Shown here in pieces: positions 19,338 through 28,783 of a stretch of DNA of 64,000 bases. The stretch's first letter is position 1, and the number at the start of each line of letters is the position of its first letter. Made by a program: the position numbers and the translations under genes. The notes below the pieces were generated by a model. That model worked only from the letters and a program-made list of their open reading frames with translations, did not search any database and had not been told where the DNA came from. This stretch comes from Saccharomycopsis malanga (lineage: Eukaryota > Ascomycota > Saccharomycetes > Ascoideales > Saccharomycopsidaceae): positions 1,922,001 to 1,986,000 of the forward strand of contig CP025322.1 of assembly GCA_004014935.1 (NCBI GenBank). The letters are read 5' to 3'.

Positions 19338-20930
19338 TTAAAGACGTTTTCCAAATATTTTAGCCAAAAGCTTGACGTCCCATGACAATTTTCTGTCTGG
19401 GTCTTGGTTTTTTTCAAAGCGTTCTAGGGTGAGCTCTGTGGTGTGTTTATTGATATTATCTATTTCGTTTTGCATTTTATGCTTGAGCTCCTCGTCTTTT
19501 GTAATCAAAACCACATTAGTTTCCAAGTCCAACGAGTATGAACGTTTGGTATAGTTTGAGGATCCAACAACTGTGATGGAAGGAAGGGTTTCGTCTGGTT
19601 TGCTGATCCAGATACCTTTTGCATGGTACGACCAGCCACCAGGGGTGTTTACGACTCCGTTTTCCCATTCCTTAACCTTGATGTGATCCTGTTTTTTTTC
19701 TGCATGGACATTCTCCAAAAAGTCTTTGGCCAAGTAAAGATAAGCCAGAGGGATGTATTTGGAGATGCCTTTGGATTTGAAAAAGCTATTTGCTTTTGGA
19801 GAGGCGGTGATAACTTCTCCGTGGTTAGAGGTACATTTCAAAAGTCTATCTTTGATTTCTGGCTCCATATTGAAGTAGCCAGCGGTGAAGGTCCAATTCA
19901 CAGTGGAAGAGTCCAAGTAGGACAAGAGCCGGAGAATGGCCGGTTTCTCGGTAGAAATATCTGGATCCAATAATGGAGTGAGTTGGGATACAGGATAGAC
20001 AATAGTGTTCGTAGTGACCAAACCAGAATCTCTGGCAAACTTTTCATCTTCCAACTTTTGAATGGCACTATTTGTATCTACGATTTTCTGGTATTCGTCA
20101 TTATCATAATGATTCACTCTATTGCCATAAAGAACTGGTTCAAGCAAATGGGTTGCTTCCACAATGAATCTCTGGGTATCAAATTTTGGATCTGCTGTCA
20201 AGTTGCTGTTTGGCCAATCAATCAATATTTTGTCTCTGTGGGGCAAATAGCTAACCTTGTGACTTAGTTGGCTCACTAGCCTAGATAGATTGAAAAAGTA
20301 ATTGGTCAAGTTTGGATTCTTAAAAATATAGTATCTGTCTTGTCTATTGGTGAAGTAATCCTGTGACAAGTTGGCACCCGAGATTATGACTTCGTTGTCA
20401 AACCCATAAATTTTCATATGTTGCAACCCGAACCCTTCGTTGAATCTCTTTGGAACAATTTTCTCAGTGAAGCCTTTCAATTTGGGCGTGTGATACAAGC
20501 GCAAATCAACTCTATGGTTTCCAAACTTTTTCAAAAGCTGCGAAAGAATGGTCAACGACGATTGGTTCGGATATTCACGAGTGCCTCGCAAGTAATCTAT
20601 CAATATATACAACTTCAAGTCTGGTTTAGCCTCCAATGCTTTTGTAAGACAATCAAGTAATTCATGCTGCGACTTGCCCACATAGAGCGACGAAAGAAAA
20701 ATCCGGTCATTTGCCGACGCTATCTTAGCTTTGAGTTGCTCATAAAAATCCTTGGGCTCTGTAAGAATCTCTATTTCGCCCCGTTCTAGCATAAACCTCG
20801 GGGCCACCATATTAAGTTGCGATATAACAGAGTTCAACCGAGGATGAAACCGCGCATTAGTAGAGTAATTCCTGTTGAGATACCCCACCGCATGGCTCTT
20901 GATATAACTGGTCATGGCCAGACCAAGCAT
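19338..20930 (-). CDS. PGS1: Phosphatidylglycerophosphate synthase Pgs1
   Basis: 530 residues from the first in-frame ATG; the frame is open to 20984 but begins there with TTG. Two phospholipase-D-type HKD motifs are seen: HMKIYGFDNEVIISGAN (about 171-187) within the near-invariant block PKRFNEGFGLQHMK, and HAKGIWI...GSSNYTKRS near the C-terminus. Residues 1-30 are basic with hydroxylated residues and almost no acidic ones, fitting a mitochondrial targeting sequence. Role: in the inner membrane, transfers phosphatidyl from CDP-diacylglycerol to glycerol-3-phosphate, the committed step to phosphatidylglycerol and cardiolipin. Its lipid substrate is made by CDS1, also in this window, though 16 kb apart. 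Confidence 0.96.
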   Translation of the reverse strand: MLGLAMTSYIKSHAVGYLNRNYSTNARFHPRLNSVISQLNMVAPRFMLERGEIEILTEPKDFYEQLKAKIASANDRIFLSSLYVGKSQHELLDCLTKALEAKPDLKLYILIDYLRGTREYPNQSSLTILSQLLKKFGNHRVDLRLYHTPKLKGFTEKIVPKRFNEGFGLQHMKIYGFDNEVIISGANLSQDYFTNRQDRYYIFKNPNLTNYFFNLSRLVSQLSHKVSYLPHRDKILIDWPNSNLTADPKFDTQRFIVEATHLLEPVLYGNRVNHYDNDEYQKIVDTNSAIQKLEDEKFARDSGLVTTNTIVYPVSQLTPLLDPDISTEKPAILRLLSYLDSSTVNWTFTAGYFNMEPEIKDRLLKCTSNHGEVITASPKANSFFKSKGISKYIPLAYLYLAKDFLENVHAEKKQDHIKVKEWENGVVNTPGGWSYHAKGIWISKPDETLPSITVVGSSNYTKRSYSLDLETNVVLITKDEELKHKMQNEIDNINKHTTELTLERFEKNQDPDRKLSWDVKLLAKIFGKRL

Positions 20931-21088
20931 TTTGTAGTATTTGGTCTGTTTTCTTGCTCTATAGACAGTTGTAAGGAATTTCAAGTCCCCGAAGTGGGTT
21001 ATATATAAAACTCTGAAAAATCACATGGGCCCTACGACATAATGCATCAAGTTGCAGAAAACTCATTATTATTTACATAGTTGAGTCT

Positions 21089-21110
21089 TACTGGGCTCGG
21101 AATATAAAAT
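21089..21110 (+). mobile_element. SINE-like 3' terminus leading into a heptamer array
   Basis: TACTGGGCTCGGAATATAAA is the 3' terminus of the dispersed element in plus orientation; the body upstream is not recognisable. Confidence 0.6.
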
Positions 21111-21170
21111 ATTATTTATTATTTATTATTTATTATTTATTATTTATTATTTATTATTTATTATTTATTC
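21111..21170 (+). repeat. (ATTATTT)8 heptamer array
   Basis: Eight perfect copies of ATTATTT followed by ATTC, directly after a SINE terminus. It looks like an expanded version of the element's ATT-rich tail. Confidence 0.9.
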
Positions 21171-21198
21171 ATCAAATAGTATTAGTTGATGTTTTGTG

Positions 21199-21339
21199 TT
21201 TATTATTATTGAAGAGTAGTTGCACTTGCCTATGAAGTCAGATTCAGCATCGCAAAATTGTTCATGACGGGAATCGAACCCGTGATCCTGTTAGGTCTTC
21301 TTCGAGGGCACTAACCACTGAGCCACACGGCCGAGTGGC
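21199..21339 (-). mobile_element. Short SINE-like copy with intact tRNA-like head, minus orientation
   Basis: Minus strand: GCCACTCGGCC, A box TGGCTCAGTGG, then a perfect T-arm ACGGG-TTCGATT-CCCGT containing the B box, the body core GGCAAGTGCAACT, then a jump to an AATAATAATAAAC tail. It lacks the 3' half of the body. Of all copies it has the best preserved T-arm, so it may be relatively young. Confidence 0.75.
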
Positions 21340-21794
21340 TAATCTTCTTAACGGTAAAAAATGTTTAGCTAAGAATTTTATAAGATCAACCCAAGCCATA
21401 ATTTTTTGTAGCAACAGTAAATCTTAATGATAAATATAGTAAATCATGAAAATATTCGGCAAACCAGCCTTGATATAACAATTGGTAATATATTATGAGA
21501 CTATCTCTGGCTTCTTCTCCTTAGTTCATCACCTCAATCAACATACATACCTGCAACTATCCCTACTAAAAACTCCTTCTAAGATTTCGCAAACGCCAAC
21601 TCTATTAATTCCTCCGGTTCATATTGACGCTTTCGTAAAACAACTATCAAATCTCCCTATATAAGTCCTTATTTAACATACCACGTGACCGTTGATGATT
21701 TGTGTTGAAAATATAGCGAGCCGGTGAGTCTTAAAGAGATCGAATTATGAGAGCAGAAGAGGTCATAGAGTTGACAAAAAGTTAATAGTATTCA

Positions 21795-24128
21795 ATGCTG
21801 GGGGCAACAGAGGATGAAAGGACGCGATATTGTTATGATCTTTGTATATTAACGATCACATTGACTGAGCATTATATGATGTGTCTTCATGCTGTGGAAC
21901 GTATATTCGACACTTTTTCTACCAACTTGACGATATCTACGGCCCATATTGCCATGGCCGAGTCGGCGTGTAAGATTAAGTTTGGCTCTGTATACAAAGT
22001 GCGAGAGGAGTTGGAAGCTGGAAGCCTGGCCACGCCTTGGGACATGATAAAGCACCATTTATCCAGTCTTGGGTTGAAGGAATTGATTCTATTCATCAAC
22101 AATGAGCTTTACAGAAGTATTTTGGTGAGTCGGTCCTTTGTGGTGCACAAGAGAAATTATTTTCTCAAGTTTGGAAGTTCCGTAGATAAAAACTTGTCGT
22201 CTTTCAATGAATTGCGCTACTTGTGTTTGCATTTGATTTCGAATTTTGGTAGTGGAAATATAATGCATACAATCAACAAAGTGAAGCTTTTGATGGACAT
22301 ATCCGTAGAATATGCTGACCCGCAAGATCCCTTGGATCCCAAAAATGTGAAAACCATTCGTCTAGCAGATTACATGCCAAACATTTTGTCCCACTTGTAT
22401 AATATACTTATAATAATTAATCAAGTAGATCAATTTTTGACCAGTTTGCCTTCCTTCGAAAAGCCTCCCAAGGCCTCGGACAAACCATTTACCAAGTTGG
22501 ATATTATCAAAAACTTGAAAAAGTATTTGAGCTTGTTGAATGAGGTTTCCAGTAAAGCAGAATGTCTTTCCACTTATTGCATGGGCAAGAATTACTTGAC
22601 TGTGGCCTACAACTACAATGTTGTGATTCGCACATGGGAAGAGTATAGTGGAGCCCATAGTAATTATAGCCCCAAACCGTTAAATCTCGACAATCTTGGT
22701 AGTAAGAAAATGAAAATGTACCCGGATTTGTTGGTCCAGGAAAAGTCTAAAGACAAGAAAGATAAAGATTCCAGTTTCCAAAAAATACTACTGACTGGCG
22801 AGTATCCAGACACGATTAAGAACACTGAGAAAAAAATCGATAATGACATTGTAAACTCCAAGCTCGAGTTGGTGCCCCAGTTCCCTAAGTTTCAAACGTT
22901 TCTTATGGCTACACTACCCATGCGCTTCTCCAATATTTGGTACACTAGAATGTTGCTCAGTATCATGGGGGTTAAAATCTCATCACCAAAATGTAACACA
23001 GAGTACACACGAACTCTTGACTCTGTAATTGAGAATCTAACCAAAATAAACCTTGATGTCTACACTTCAAGTGAAGTAATAATTAGACGGTTCAAGTTTA
23101 CCGATAGTGACTTGTTGTTCTCGTTCACTTCGGAAAATGACCAAAATGACGAGAAAAATTATTTTGCTATTGTTGGAAGGCTTTTTGAAACCGTCAAGAC
23201 TGTGCAGCTTCCGTACAGTTATAGCATATTAATGGTTATTATCAGTTTGGAATTGTTGCTAGGCCATCTAACCACTTTTTACGGGGCTCAACTTCGAGAG
23301 CTCAATAGTACTTTGCATAGCAACGTGGAAATCAACGAGGACGACATTACACCTGAAATGCGTGCTTTCATGGATAAGAAGAAATCAATTGAAGAGGAGA
23401 AGAACAAACAAAGAGTTGACGCTGTCACACAATACTTGTCTTCTTGGTCATCGCCTGTTGAACAGCAGATCAAAAGTAAAATAGATAATTATCCCGATGA
23501 GACCGGAGGATTTGACTTATTTGCTACTAGTAAGGCTGCAGCAGATATGAAAATCGATAGGGTTGTCGCCAACCTTAACTTGTTAACGGATTATCGTGGA
23601 TACATCATAAAAGAGCTTAGCAATAAAAAAATACTTTTCAAAGAGTTTGTTACCCAGTTGGTAGAGGCTCAAGAAAGCTGGGCTGCTGGGGAGACAAAGA
23701 AAAAACCCAGTATCCACAAGTTTACGCGCAGAGAGGAGAAGCTTATCAAGCAGATATTCTGCGAGAAATCAGCACAATACACACAAGTGCTTAATGAGGT
23801 GTTGTACAACTTGTTGTCATTCAATTTTGACGAACATGTTGCTGATGAGTTGGACAAGCAAGAAAGTGCTGACATCCTGGAGATTTTGAAAAATTTTCCT
23901 TCAATTCCACTGAAAAATAAAGCAATTCTTCCAAAAGACCAGCTTAAAGACTTGAAATGCAAAGTTATAGGCATAAAAGTAGCCCAGATTCTCTGTTTGG
24001 TTCGCAACATGAAGACCTACGTTGATGCACACCCAAAGGTTATCGAAAAGAAACAGGATTCTACGTTGGATTCGATCCTCAAAAACCTTGCACAATCTTT
24101 TGACGACTTGCGGGACTTTATTGGGTGA
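21795..24128 (+). CDS. Large helical protein of unknown function
   Basis: 777 residues from an ATG (second codon CTG). Not recognised. Seen: largely alpha-helical, Leu-rich sequence without low-complexity tracts except a Lys/Asp-rich stretch at about 315-325; one fairly hydrophobic segment (about 475-497, YSILMVIISLELLLGHLTTFY) that might be membrane-associated; a charged coiled-coil-like stretch around 515-540 (KKKSIEEEKNKQRVD); no nucleotide-binding or zinc motifs. The even composition and uninterrupted length argue for a real, conserved gene. A subunit of a trafficking or tethering complex is conceivable, but nothing shows it. Its promoter contains SINE pieces. Confidence 0.85.
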   Translation: MLGATEDERTRYCYDLCILTITLTEHYMMCLHAVERIFDTFSTNLTISTAHIAMAESACKIKFGSVYKVREELEAGSLATPWDMIKHHLSSLGLKELILFINNELYRSILVSRSFVVHKRNYFLKFGSSVDKNLSSFNELRYLCLHLISNFGSGNIMHTINKVKLLMDISVEYADPQDPLDPKNVKTIRLADYMPNILSHLYNILIIINQVDQFLTSLPSFEKPPKASDKPFTKLDIIKNLKKYLSLLNEVSSKAECLSTYCMGKNYLTVAYNYNVVIRTWEEYSGAHSNYSPKPLNLDNLGSKKMKMYPDLLVQEKSKDKKDKDSSFQKILLTGEYPDTIKNTEKKIDNDIVNSKLELVPQFPKFQTFLMATLPMRFSNIWYTRMLLSIMGVKISSPKCNTEYTRTLDSVIENLTKINLDVYTSSEVIIRRFKFTDSDLLFSFTSENDQNDEKNYFAIVGRLFETVKTVQLPYSYSILMVIISLELLLGHLTTFYGAQLRELNSTLHSNVEINEDDITPEMRAFMDKKKSIEEEKNKQRVDAVTQYLSSWSSPVEQQIKSKIDNYPDETGGFDLFATSKAAADMKIDRVVANLNLLTDYRGYIIKELSNKKILFKEFVTQLVEAQESWAAGETKKKPSIHKFTRREEKLIKQIFCEKSAQYTQVLNEVLYNLLSFNFDEHVADELDKQESADILEILKNFPSIPLKNKAILPKDQLKDLKCKVIGIKVAQILCLVRNMKTYVDAHPKVIEKKQDSTLDSILKNLAQSFDDLRDFIG

Positions 24129-24409
24129 AGTCTACGAGACCTTACATAGTAACAACTAATGAATAACGACCAATCTTGTGTTTTGTCTGTTTTGTAGAGA
24201 AATCTTGTGGATTATATATACTATCGGAGCATGATCATGCGGGAATATGCGGGAATATGCAGGATAACGCATATGTCATGGCACGTCCCGGAGATTTTTT
24301 TTTATTTTCTTCCCCCACAGCGAGATATAAACGTTTAGTGGAAGCGAGTTTTGACGTTATTTGGTGATTTCTCCTAAACGAGCAGCGAGGACAAGTGATT
24401 TTAGCAAAA

Positions 24410-25104
24410 ATGATGGGCAATTCAGATAGTGGTATGCAGGGTGAAGGACTTTGGCAGCTGTTTTATGATTATGATTGGGAAAAGGATCCCAAATATCAGG
24501 TATGAATTGATTTTAAATATAAGCGCTTGAGCTGTTTATGTGATGGTTTGAATGACTAACGTTAGGGACAAAGGCTGGTTTAAAGACGATTTATGATTCG
24601 TATTTCAAAAACAACATCAACATAACTAAATTAGAGAAGGAAAACTTGATTGCAAAGTCAAAACGCTTTTTTTTCAAACGCCATCATGGGGTTGACATAA
24701 ACGCCGAGCACTACAATGAGTGGATCAACAGCACTGGAAGAGATTGCAGCAAGAAGCTTGCGACAGTAACAGCTACAGTTGCTACGAGTGCTAATAGAAG
24801 TAATGAGTCTACTATGGAAACAATACCGTCAGCTAATCAAAGTAATGTTGAAGTCGCTACCCCGGCGTTAGCATCTTTCAGCCAAGATGATGACAATACA
24901 AAAGAACAGCTGGGAGATAAAGAACAGACGATTCTTAGCTACGAGGAGTTGGTGGAGCTCATTATGCTGGGCAAGCCAATACCTGGAATTAAAAAGATAC
25001 CAGACATTGTTCTCTCCGAAAAGGCATCTAAATCTGTGTTGGCGCCACGGCTTAAACCTTGGGAGATTGCCCGTCAAAATACAAATGTAGATGAAACAGT
25101 ATAA
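24410..25104 (+). CDS. PEX39: PEX39-like protein (YJR012C family), one intron
   Basis: Spliced: 24410-24499 and 24574-25104, giving 206 residues, close to S. cerevisiae Yjr012c. The N-terminal domain is rebuilt across the junction: LFYDYDWEKDPKYQ joined to AGLKTIYDSYF, matching the family pattern (DPxFQ-GLxxI). A variable Ser/Thr/Asn-rich middle follows, then a conserved C-terminal block: SYEELVELIMLGKPIPGIKKIPD and RLKPWE at about 189-194. KPWE is the family hallmark, shared with Pex13. Family role: Pex39 helps Pex7 import PTS2 proteins into peroxisomes. The assignment rests on these motifs. The acceptor used skips a nearer AG that would cause a stop. Confidence 0.82.
24500..24573 (+). other. 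Intron of the PEX39-like gene
   Basis: 74 bases: donor GTATGA, branch GACTAAC at 24554-24560, acceptor AAAG ending at 24573. A closer GTTAG (ends 24565) lies only 6 bases past the branch A and would lead to an immediate stop. Confidence 0.75.
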
Positions 25105-25220
25105 TCTTGTAACATTAAATGGACGTTTGTATAAATAGTAGTATATTAGAACATTTCTTTATTGTTTTGGAAAAACTAGACCTAATATAATTATATCTAG
25201 TATAACTGGACCTAATATAA

Positions 25221-25260
25221 CTAGAATGATCTAGGATAAGCTAGAATGTTCTAGGATAAG
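25221..25260. repeat. 20-bp tandem repeat, two near-identical units
   Basis: CTAGAATGATCTAGGATAAG and CTAGAATGTTCTAGGATAAG, followed by a decayed third unit. Upstream (25180-25220) GACCTAATATAA occurs twice. It lies between the 3' ends of two convergent genes. Confidence 0.85.
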
Positions 25261-25351
25261 CTAAAATGGCCTAATTTGACATATTATAATCTAGTAAAAC
25301 TACTCTAACCTACTTTAACATAGTCTTACCCAGTCTCACATATATAATCTT

Positions 25352-25930
25352 CTACTTTCTTTTCTTCACCTTGGCGCCAAACAAGACGTTGGTTTTCTTC
25401 TTCTTGGCTGACCTCTGGTCTCTCAATTCTCTCTCGCTGTCGCTGTCGTCTGTGTTGTCGTTGGTAGGCATGCTTTTCCTGCTTCTGGCTACCAGAGGGT
25501 TTGATGTGTGATTATTGTCGCGTAACTTTTTAACGTTATCTTTACGCAACTTGTTTTTCAACGATTTGATGCTGGTAGAGTCTCCTGTCTCGGCCTGCAA
25601 CAACTTTTGTTGGCTGCTGTTCATACTGTCGTATTTTGTTGAATCTTTTCGTACTTTGATGGTTTTACGGTGTTTGATATGATCATCTATGGTGTTGATA
25701 CTAAGGGAGGACCCTTCCTTGCCAAGTGAAAGACCTGCACCTGACCCTATTATTGGAAGACTGAAAAAGTCATTTTCAGCAGCAGCTTTCAGATCGGCTG
25801 TATTTGCATTGCCATTCTCATTCTTTATGGGTCCTAACCAAGACAATATTCGCTTGTTAGTACCTGCTATTGATGCACTGAATTTGTTTTGCAAGTTTTG
25901 CTTTTCTCGTATCGTTTCTCTGTTATTCAT
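25352..25930 (-). CDS. Small basic protein of unknown function
   Basis: 192 residues from an ATG. Not recognised. Seen: N-terminal KQNLQNKFSASIAGTNKRILSWLGP and NDFFSLPIIGSGAGLSL, which look like conserved blocks; then a basic, Ser/Lys/Asn-rich region; an acidic patch with phosphorylatable Ser (DNTDDSDSERE) and a Lys-rich C-terminus (SAKKKKTNVLFGAKVKKRK) that could be a nuclear or nucleolar localisation signal. A nucleolar role is a guess from composition. It shares a divergent promoter of about 370 bases with SRP101. Confidence 0.75.
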   Translation of the reverse strand: MNNRETIREKQNLQNKFSASIAGTNKRILSWLGPIKNENGNANTADLKAAAENDFFSLPIIGSGAGLSLGKEGSSLSINTIDDHIKHRKTIKVRKDSTKYDSMNSSQQKLLQAETGDSTSIKSLKNKLRKDNVKKLRDNNHTSNPLVARSRKSMPTNDNTDDSDSERELRDQRSAKKKKTNVLFGAKVKKRK

Positions 25931-26171
25931 AGTGTAGTTGAGTATTTTTTATATGGAGCAATTTAGAGTATTGATAATATGTGCTGTATTATTGTATTTA
26001 TACAACTTCCTTCAATAATGCTACTTTGTACCTTAACAGCCTTTACCAACCCCAATAAACAAACTCAAACCGGGTTATCACAAACATTTATACACTACTT
26101 CACCTCCAATATACTCTCCATTGAGCATTCATACCTTACCCCATACTGAAAAATTCTGATCATCACGGGAT

Positions 26172-26179
26172 CCGGGTAA
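26172..26179 (-). promoter_or_regulatory. Reb1-like site (TTACCCGG)
   Basis: Minus-strand TTACCCGG in the divergent promoter between the basic unknown gene and SRP101. It is the second such octamer in a divergent promoter in this window. Motif match only. Confidence 0.45.
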
Positions 26180-26300
26180 CAAAAGTGATGATATTCGACG
26201 CTGATAACAGATGACGAGGACTGATTATTGAGAAGAAAAGCAGGGATTGGGTACTTTAACACTATATTATCAGGGCCTGACTGTATATTCTGGAGCAGCA

Positions 26301-28121
26301 ATGAGCAAGTTGGTGTACAATTCGGTGGTTATAACCACGGGATCCGGCGTTGTGTTGTTCAAACAGAACAATCCCAGTATTGGAGTCAACAGTAGTGTAT
26401 ATAATAAGTCTATCAACTTGTTTAATTCTATGATCACCAGCACGTATGTGAACTTCAGCCCAAGCAAGGCGGCGGCGCCGGAAAGCGAAGAATCGCAGCA
26501 TGTTCAGACGTATTCGCGCAACCAGGAAGTGTTGAAATATATAGACTTATTTAGCAAGGGTGTGATATTTGTTTCTGTTAGCTATTCGAGCATTTCTGCA
26601 AAGACCGCCGATGCGAACCGGATACTGCAGTTTCTAGTCCATTTGAAGGATTTGTTCTTAACCATCGTGATCGAGGACATGTACGGGAAGGATGTAAGTG
26701 GAGAGACCCTTCTGGGCCAGTTAGATGCAATAAAAGTAAAGTCTGCGGTTTCCAGCATGAAATTCAATGTATATGTCGAGCAGTTGGTAGCCAAGGTTGA
26801 ATCTAACGATCTCAATTTGCATGTTGACAGCAGTGACGAAGAAGAAAGCGAGGTTGAGGAAAAGCCAAAAGAGATTGTGAAGAAAAAGGCTGTTTCCAAG
26901 ACGAAAAAGGGACGCAAATGGACAGATGACGGTGGTTTTGTAGAAGATCATGGAGGCAACGACGTCCTTGATTTCACTGAGGATAATGATAAAGCTTCAG
27001 CTGAGGAAAATGACGACGTTTCTAAATTGGTCAGTAACGTCAACTATGGCCAGAAGACCAAAGAAGGTTTTGTCATCAATGATCTTTCCCAAGAAATTGA
27101 CACAATTCTCTCAAGCTCTGCCAACAAGTCCAAATCGAAGAACACAGCAGCCAAGGGTGGTGCCTTTGGGTTCTTGCTGAAATATATAGGTGGAAAAACC
27201 ATCACCGACCAGGATTTGGAAAAATCGTCCAAAATCATCAAAGAAAACCTCATCAAGAAAAACGTCAGTGCAGAGATTGCCGAAAAGTTGGTTCTGTCCT
27301 TGAAACCATCGTTACTAGGCTCCAAAACCAAGAATTTCACCTCTGTCGAATCTCAAATAAAGTCTTCTTTGCAACTGGAGCTCACCAAAATCCTCACACC
27401 AAACACATCGATCGATTTATTGCACGAAATATACCAGAAACAAGCTAAGGCGGCCAAAAAGAACACCAACGACCCGTATGTCATCAGTATAGTAGGCGTC
27501 AATGGCGTGGGCAAATCAACAAACTTGTCCAAACTTGCCTATTGGCTTCTCAACAACAAGTTCAACGTGTTGATTGCTGCGTGCGATACGTTTCGATCAG
27601 GCGCTGTAGAACAGTTGAAGGTCCATGAGCGTAATCTAAATAAACTTATCACCTCTTTGAAATTAGATAGCAAATTGCAAGTGTTCGAACAAGGTTATGG
27701 CAACTTGTCCAAAGTGTCTTTGATCGCCAAAAACTCCATCCAATATGCCAAAGATCATGGTTTCGATATTATATTGATGGACACCGCCGGACGTCGTCAT
27801 AACGATTCAAAACTTATGGCCCCTTTGAAAGACTTTGCTGTAGCTGCCAAACCAGACAAAATCATCATGGTAGGCGAAGCCCTTGTGGGAACAGACTCTG
27901 TCATGCAAGCTGCCAACTTTAACAAGTCGTTCGCTGGTGCCAATCGCCAGATTGACTTTTTCATTATCAGTAAATGTGATACTGTCGGGGACTTGATAGG
28001 TACCATGGTAAATATGGTCTATTCCACAGGCATTCCAATTCTCTTTGTTGGTGTGGGCCAAACATACACCGATTTGAGAACTCTAAGTGTAGAATGGGCT
28101 GTCGACACGTTGTTGTCTTGA
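26301..28121 (+). CDS. SRP101: Signal recognition particle receptor alpha subunit
   Basis: 606 residues from the ATG at 26301; the frame extends upstream to a TTG at 26247 but the family N-terminus (a longin-like SRX domain starting near VVITTGSGVVLFKQN) fits the ATG. After a charged linker containing KGRKWTDDGGF come the NG domain motifs: N-domain helices (from about 285), P-loop GVNGVGKSTNLSK (about 397-409), DTFRSGAVEQL, DTAGRRHND, and the base-binding SKCD. The end GVGQTYTDLRTL is near-invariant. Role: the GTPase that docks ribosome-SRP complexes at the ER through its beta subunit. CTG codons at 27177, 27294 and 27375 align with polar residues in S. cerevisiae Srp101. Confidence 0.96.
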   Translation: MSKLVYNSVVITTGSGVVLFKQNNPSIGVNSSVYNKSINLFNSMITSTYVNFSPSKAAAPESEESQHVQTYSRNQEVLKYIDLFSKGVIFVSVSYSSISAKTADANRILQFLVHLKDLFLTIVIEDMYGKDVSGETLLGQLDAIKVKSAVSSMKFNVYVEQLVAKVESNDLNLHVDSSDEEESEVEEKPKEIVKKKAVSKTKKGRKWTDDGGFVEDHGGNDVLDFTEDNDKASAEENDDVSKLVSNVNYGQKTKEGFVINDLSQEIDTILSSSANKSKSKNTAAKGGAFGFLLKYIGGKTITDQDLEKSSKIIKENLIKKNVSAEIAEKLVLSLKPSLLGSKTKNFTSVESQIKSSLQLELTKILTPNTSIDLLHEIYQKQAKAAKKNTNDPYVISIVGVNGVGKSTNLSKLAYWLLNNKFNVLIAACDTFRSGAVEQLKVHERNLNKLITSLKLDSKLQVFEQGYGNLSKVSLIAKNSIQYAKDHGFDIILMDTAGRRHNDSKLMAPLKDFAVAAKPDKIIMVGEALVGTDSVMQAANFNKSFAGANRQIDFFIISKCDTVGDLIGTMVNMVYSTGIPILFVGVGQTYTDLRTLSVEWAVDTLLS

Positions 28122-28473
28122 TTGATGGCAGGCCAGAACACACAGATAGTATGCGAGCTAGATGCTCTAATGAATGAACATTTCTTTCAAATAGTGATGC
28201 TTCGAGTGCATCAGTAAATGATTATGAATGTTTCTTTGAGGAAAAGATATTTTATCGGTTTTCGCCTCTTGAATAATATCAAGTATATATATGCATCTGA
28301 TATATACAGTACTCGAAATGTGAGATTGCCATTATGATTGTAACTAATTAAATCGTAAGCCTTTTGTTGAAATACCCTCTGACTAGTTTAAAAATTCTGT
28401 TTAGTTTCTGCACAGTTAAGAGCATCACGTTGGTCTCCAAAACCCTGTTGCTATGGATAATCACATTGATAGC

Positions 28474-28484
28474 ACACTACCATT
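28474..28484. repeat. Left target-site duplication (11 bp)
   Basis: ACACTACCATT, identical to 28784-28794, bracketing the element. Confidence 0.83.
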
Positions 28485-28783
28485 AATAGTAATATCATAT
28501 ATTTCAAGCACAGTACATATCAGTTTCGTATATACGCGCTATGTCTAAGGGGACTTGGTAAAGCCCAAAAAACTCCTTAAACTTGTCACTCAATTAGAAA
28601 GTAAGCACTAGACTTTTGCCTAGGCCATCTTTCAGACAGTTGCACTTGCCTGTGAATTCACGTTCAGCATCGTAAAAAGCAGCGGGTAAAAGTGTCTTTA
28701 TGGGAATCGAACCCGTGTTCCTGTTAGGTCTTTTTTCTCTTCTTTTAGAGCACTGACCACTGAGCCATACGGCCTAGTGGCAT
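28485..28783 (-). mobile_element. Full-length tRNA-derived SINE-like element, minus orientation
   Basis: 299 bases between 11-bp direct repeats. Minus strand: GCCACTAGGCC, A box TGGCTCAGTGG, spacer with AAGAGAAAAAAGACCTAACAG, B box GGGTTCGATTCCC, T4 run, body with GGCAAGTGCAACTGTC, then GGGCTTTACCAAGTCCCC and the 3' end GTATATACGAAACTGATATG with a short AT-rich tail. It aligns end to end with the 9120-9453 copy apart from body differences. Confidence 0.85.

Larger units (their letters stand above)
20931..21794. other. Intergenic region with two opposed SINE pieces
   Basis: Divergent promoter region of about 860 bases holding a plus-strand SINE tail with a heptamer array and a minus-strand short SINE. 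No gene is seen. Confidence 0.5.
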
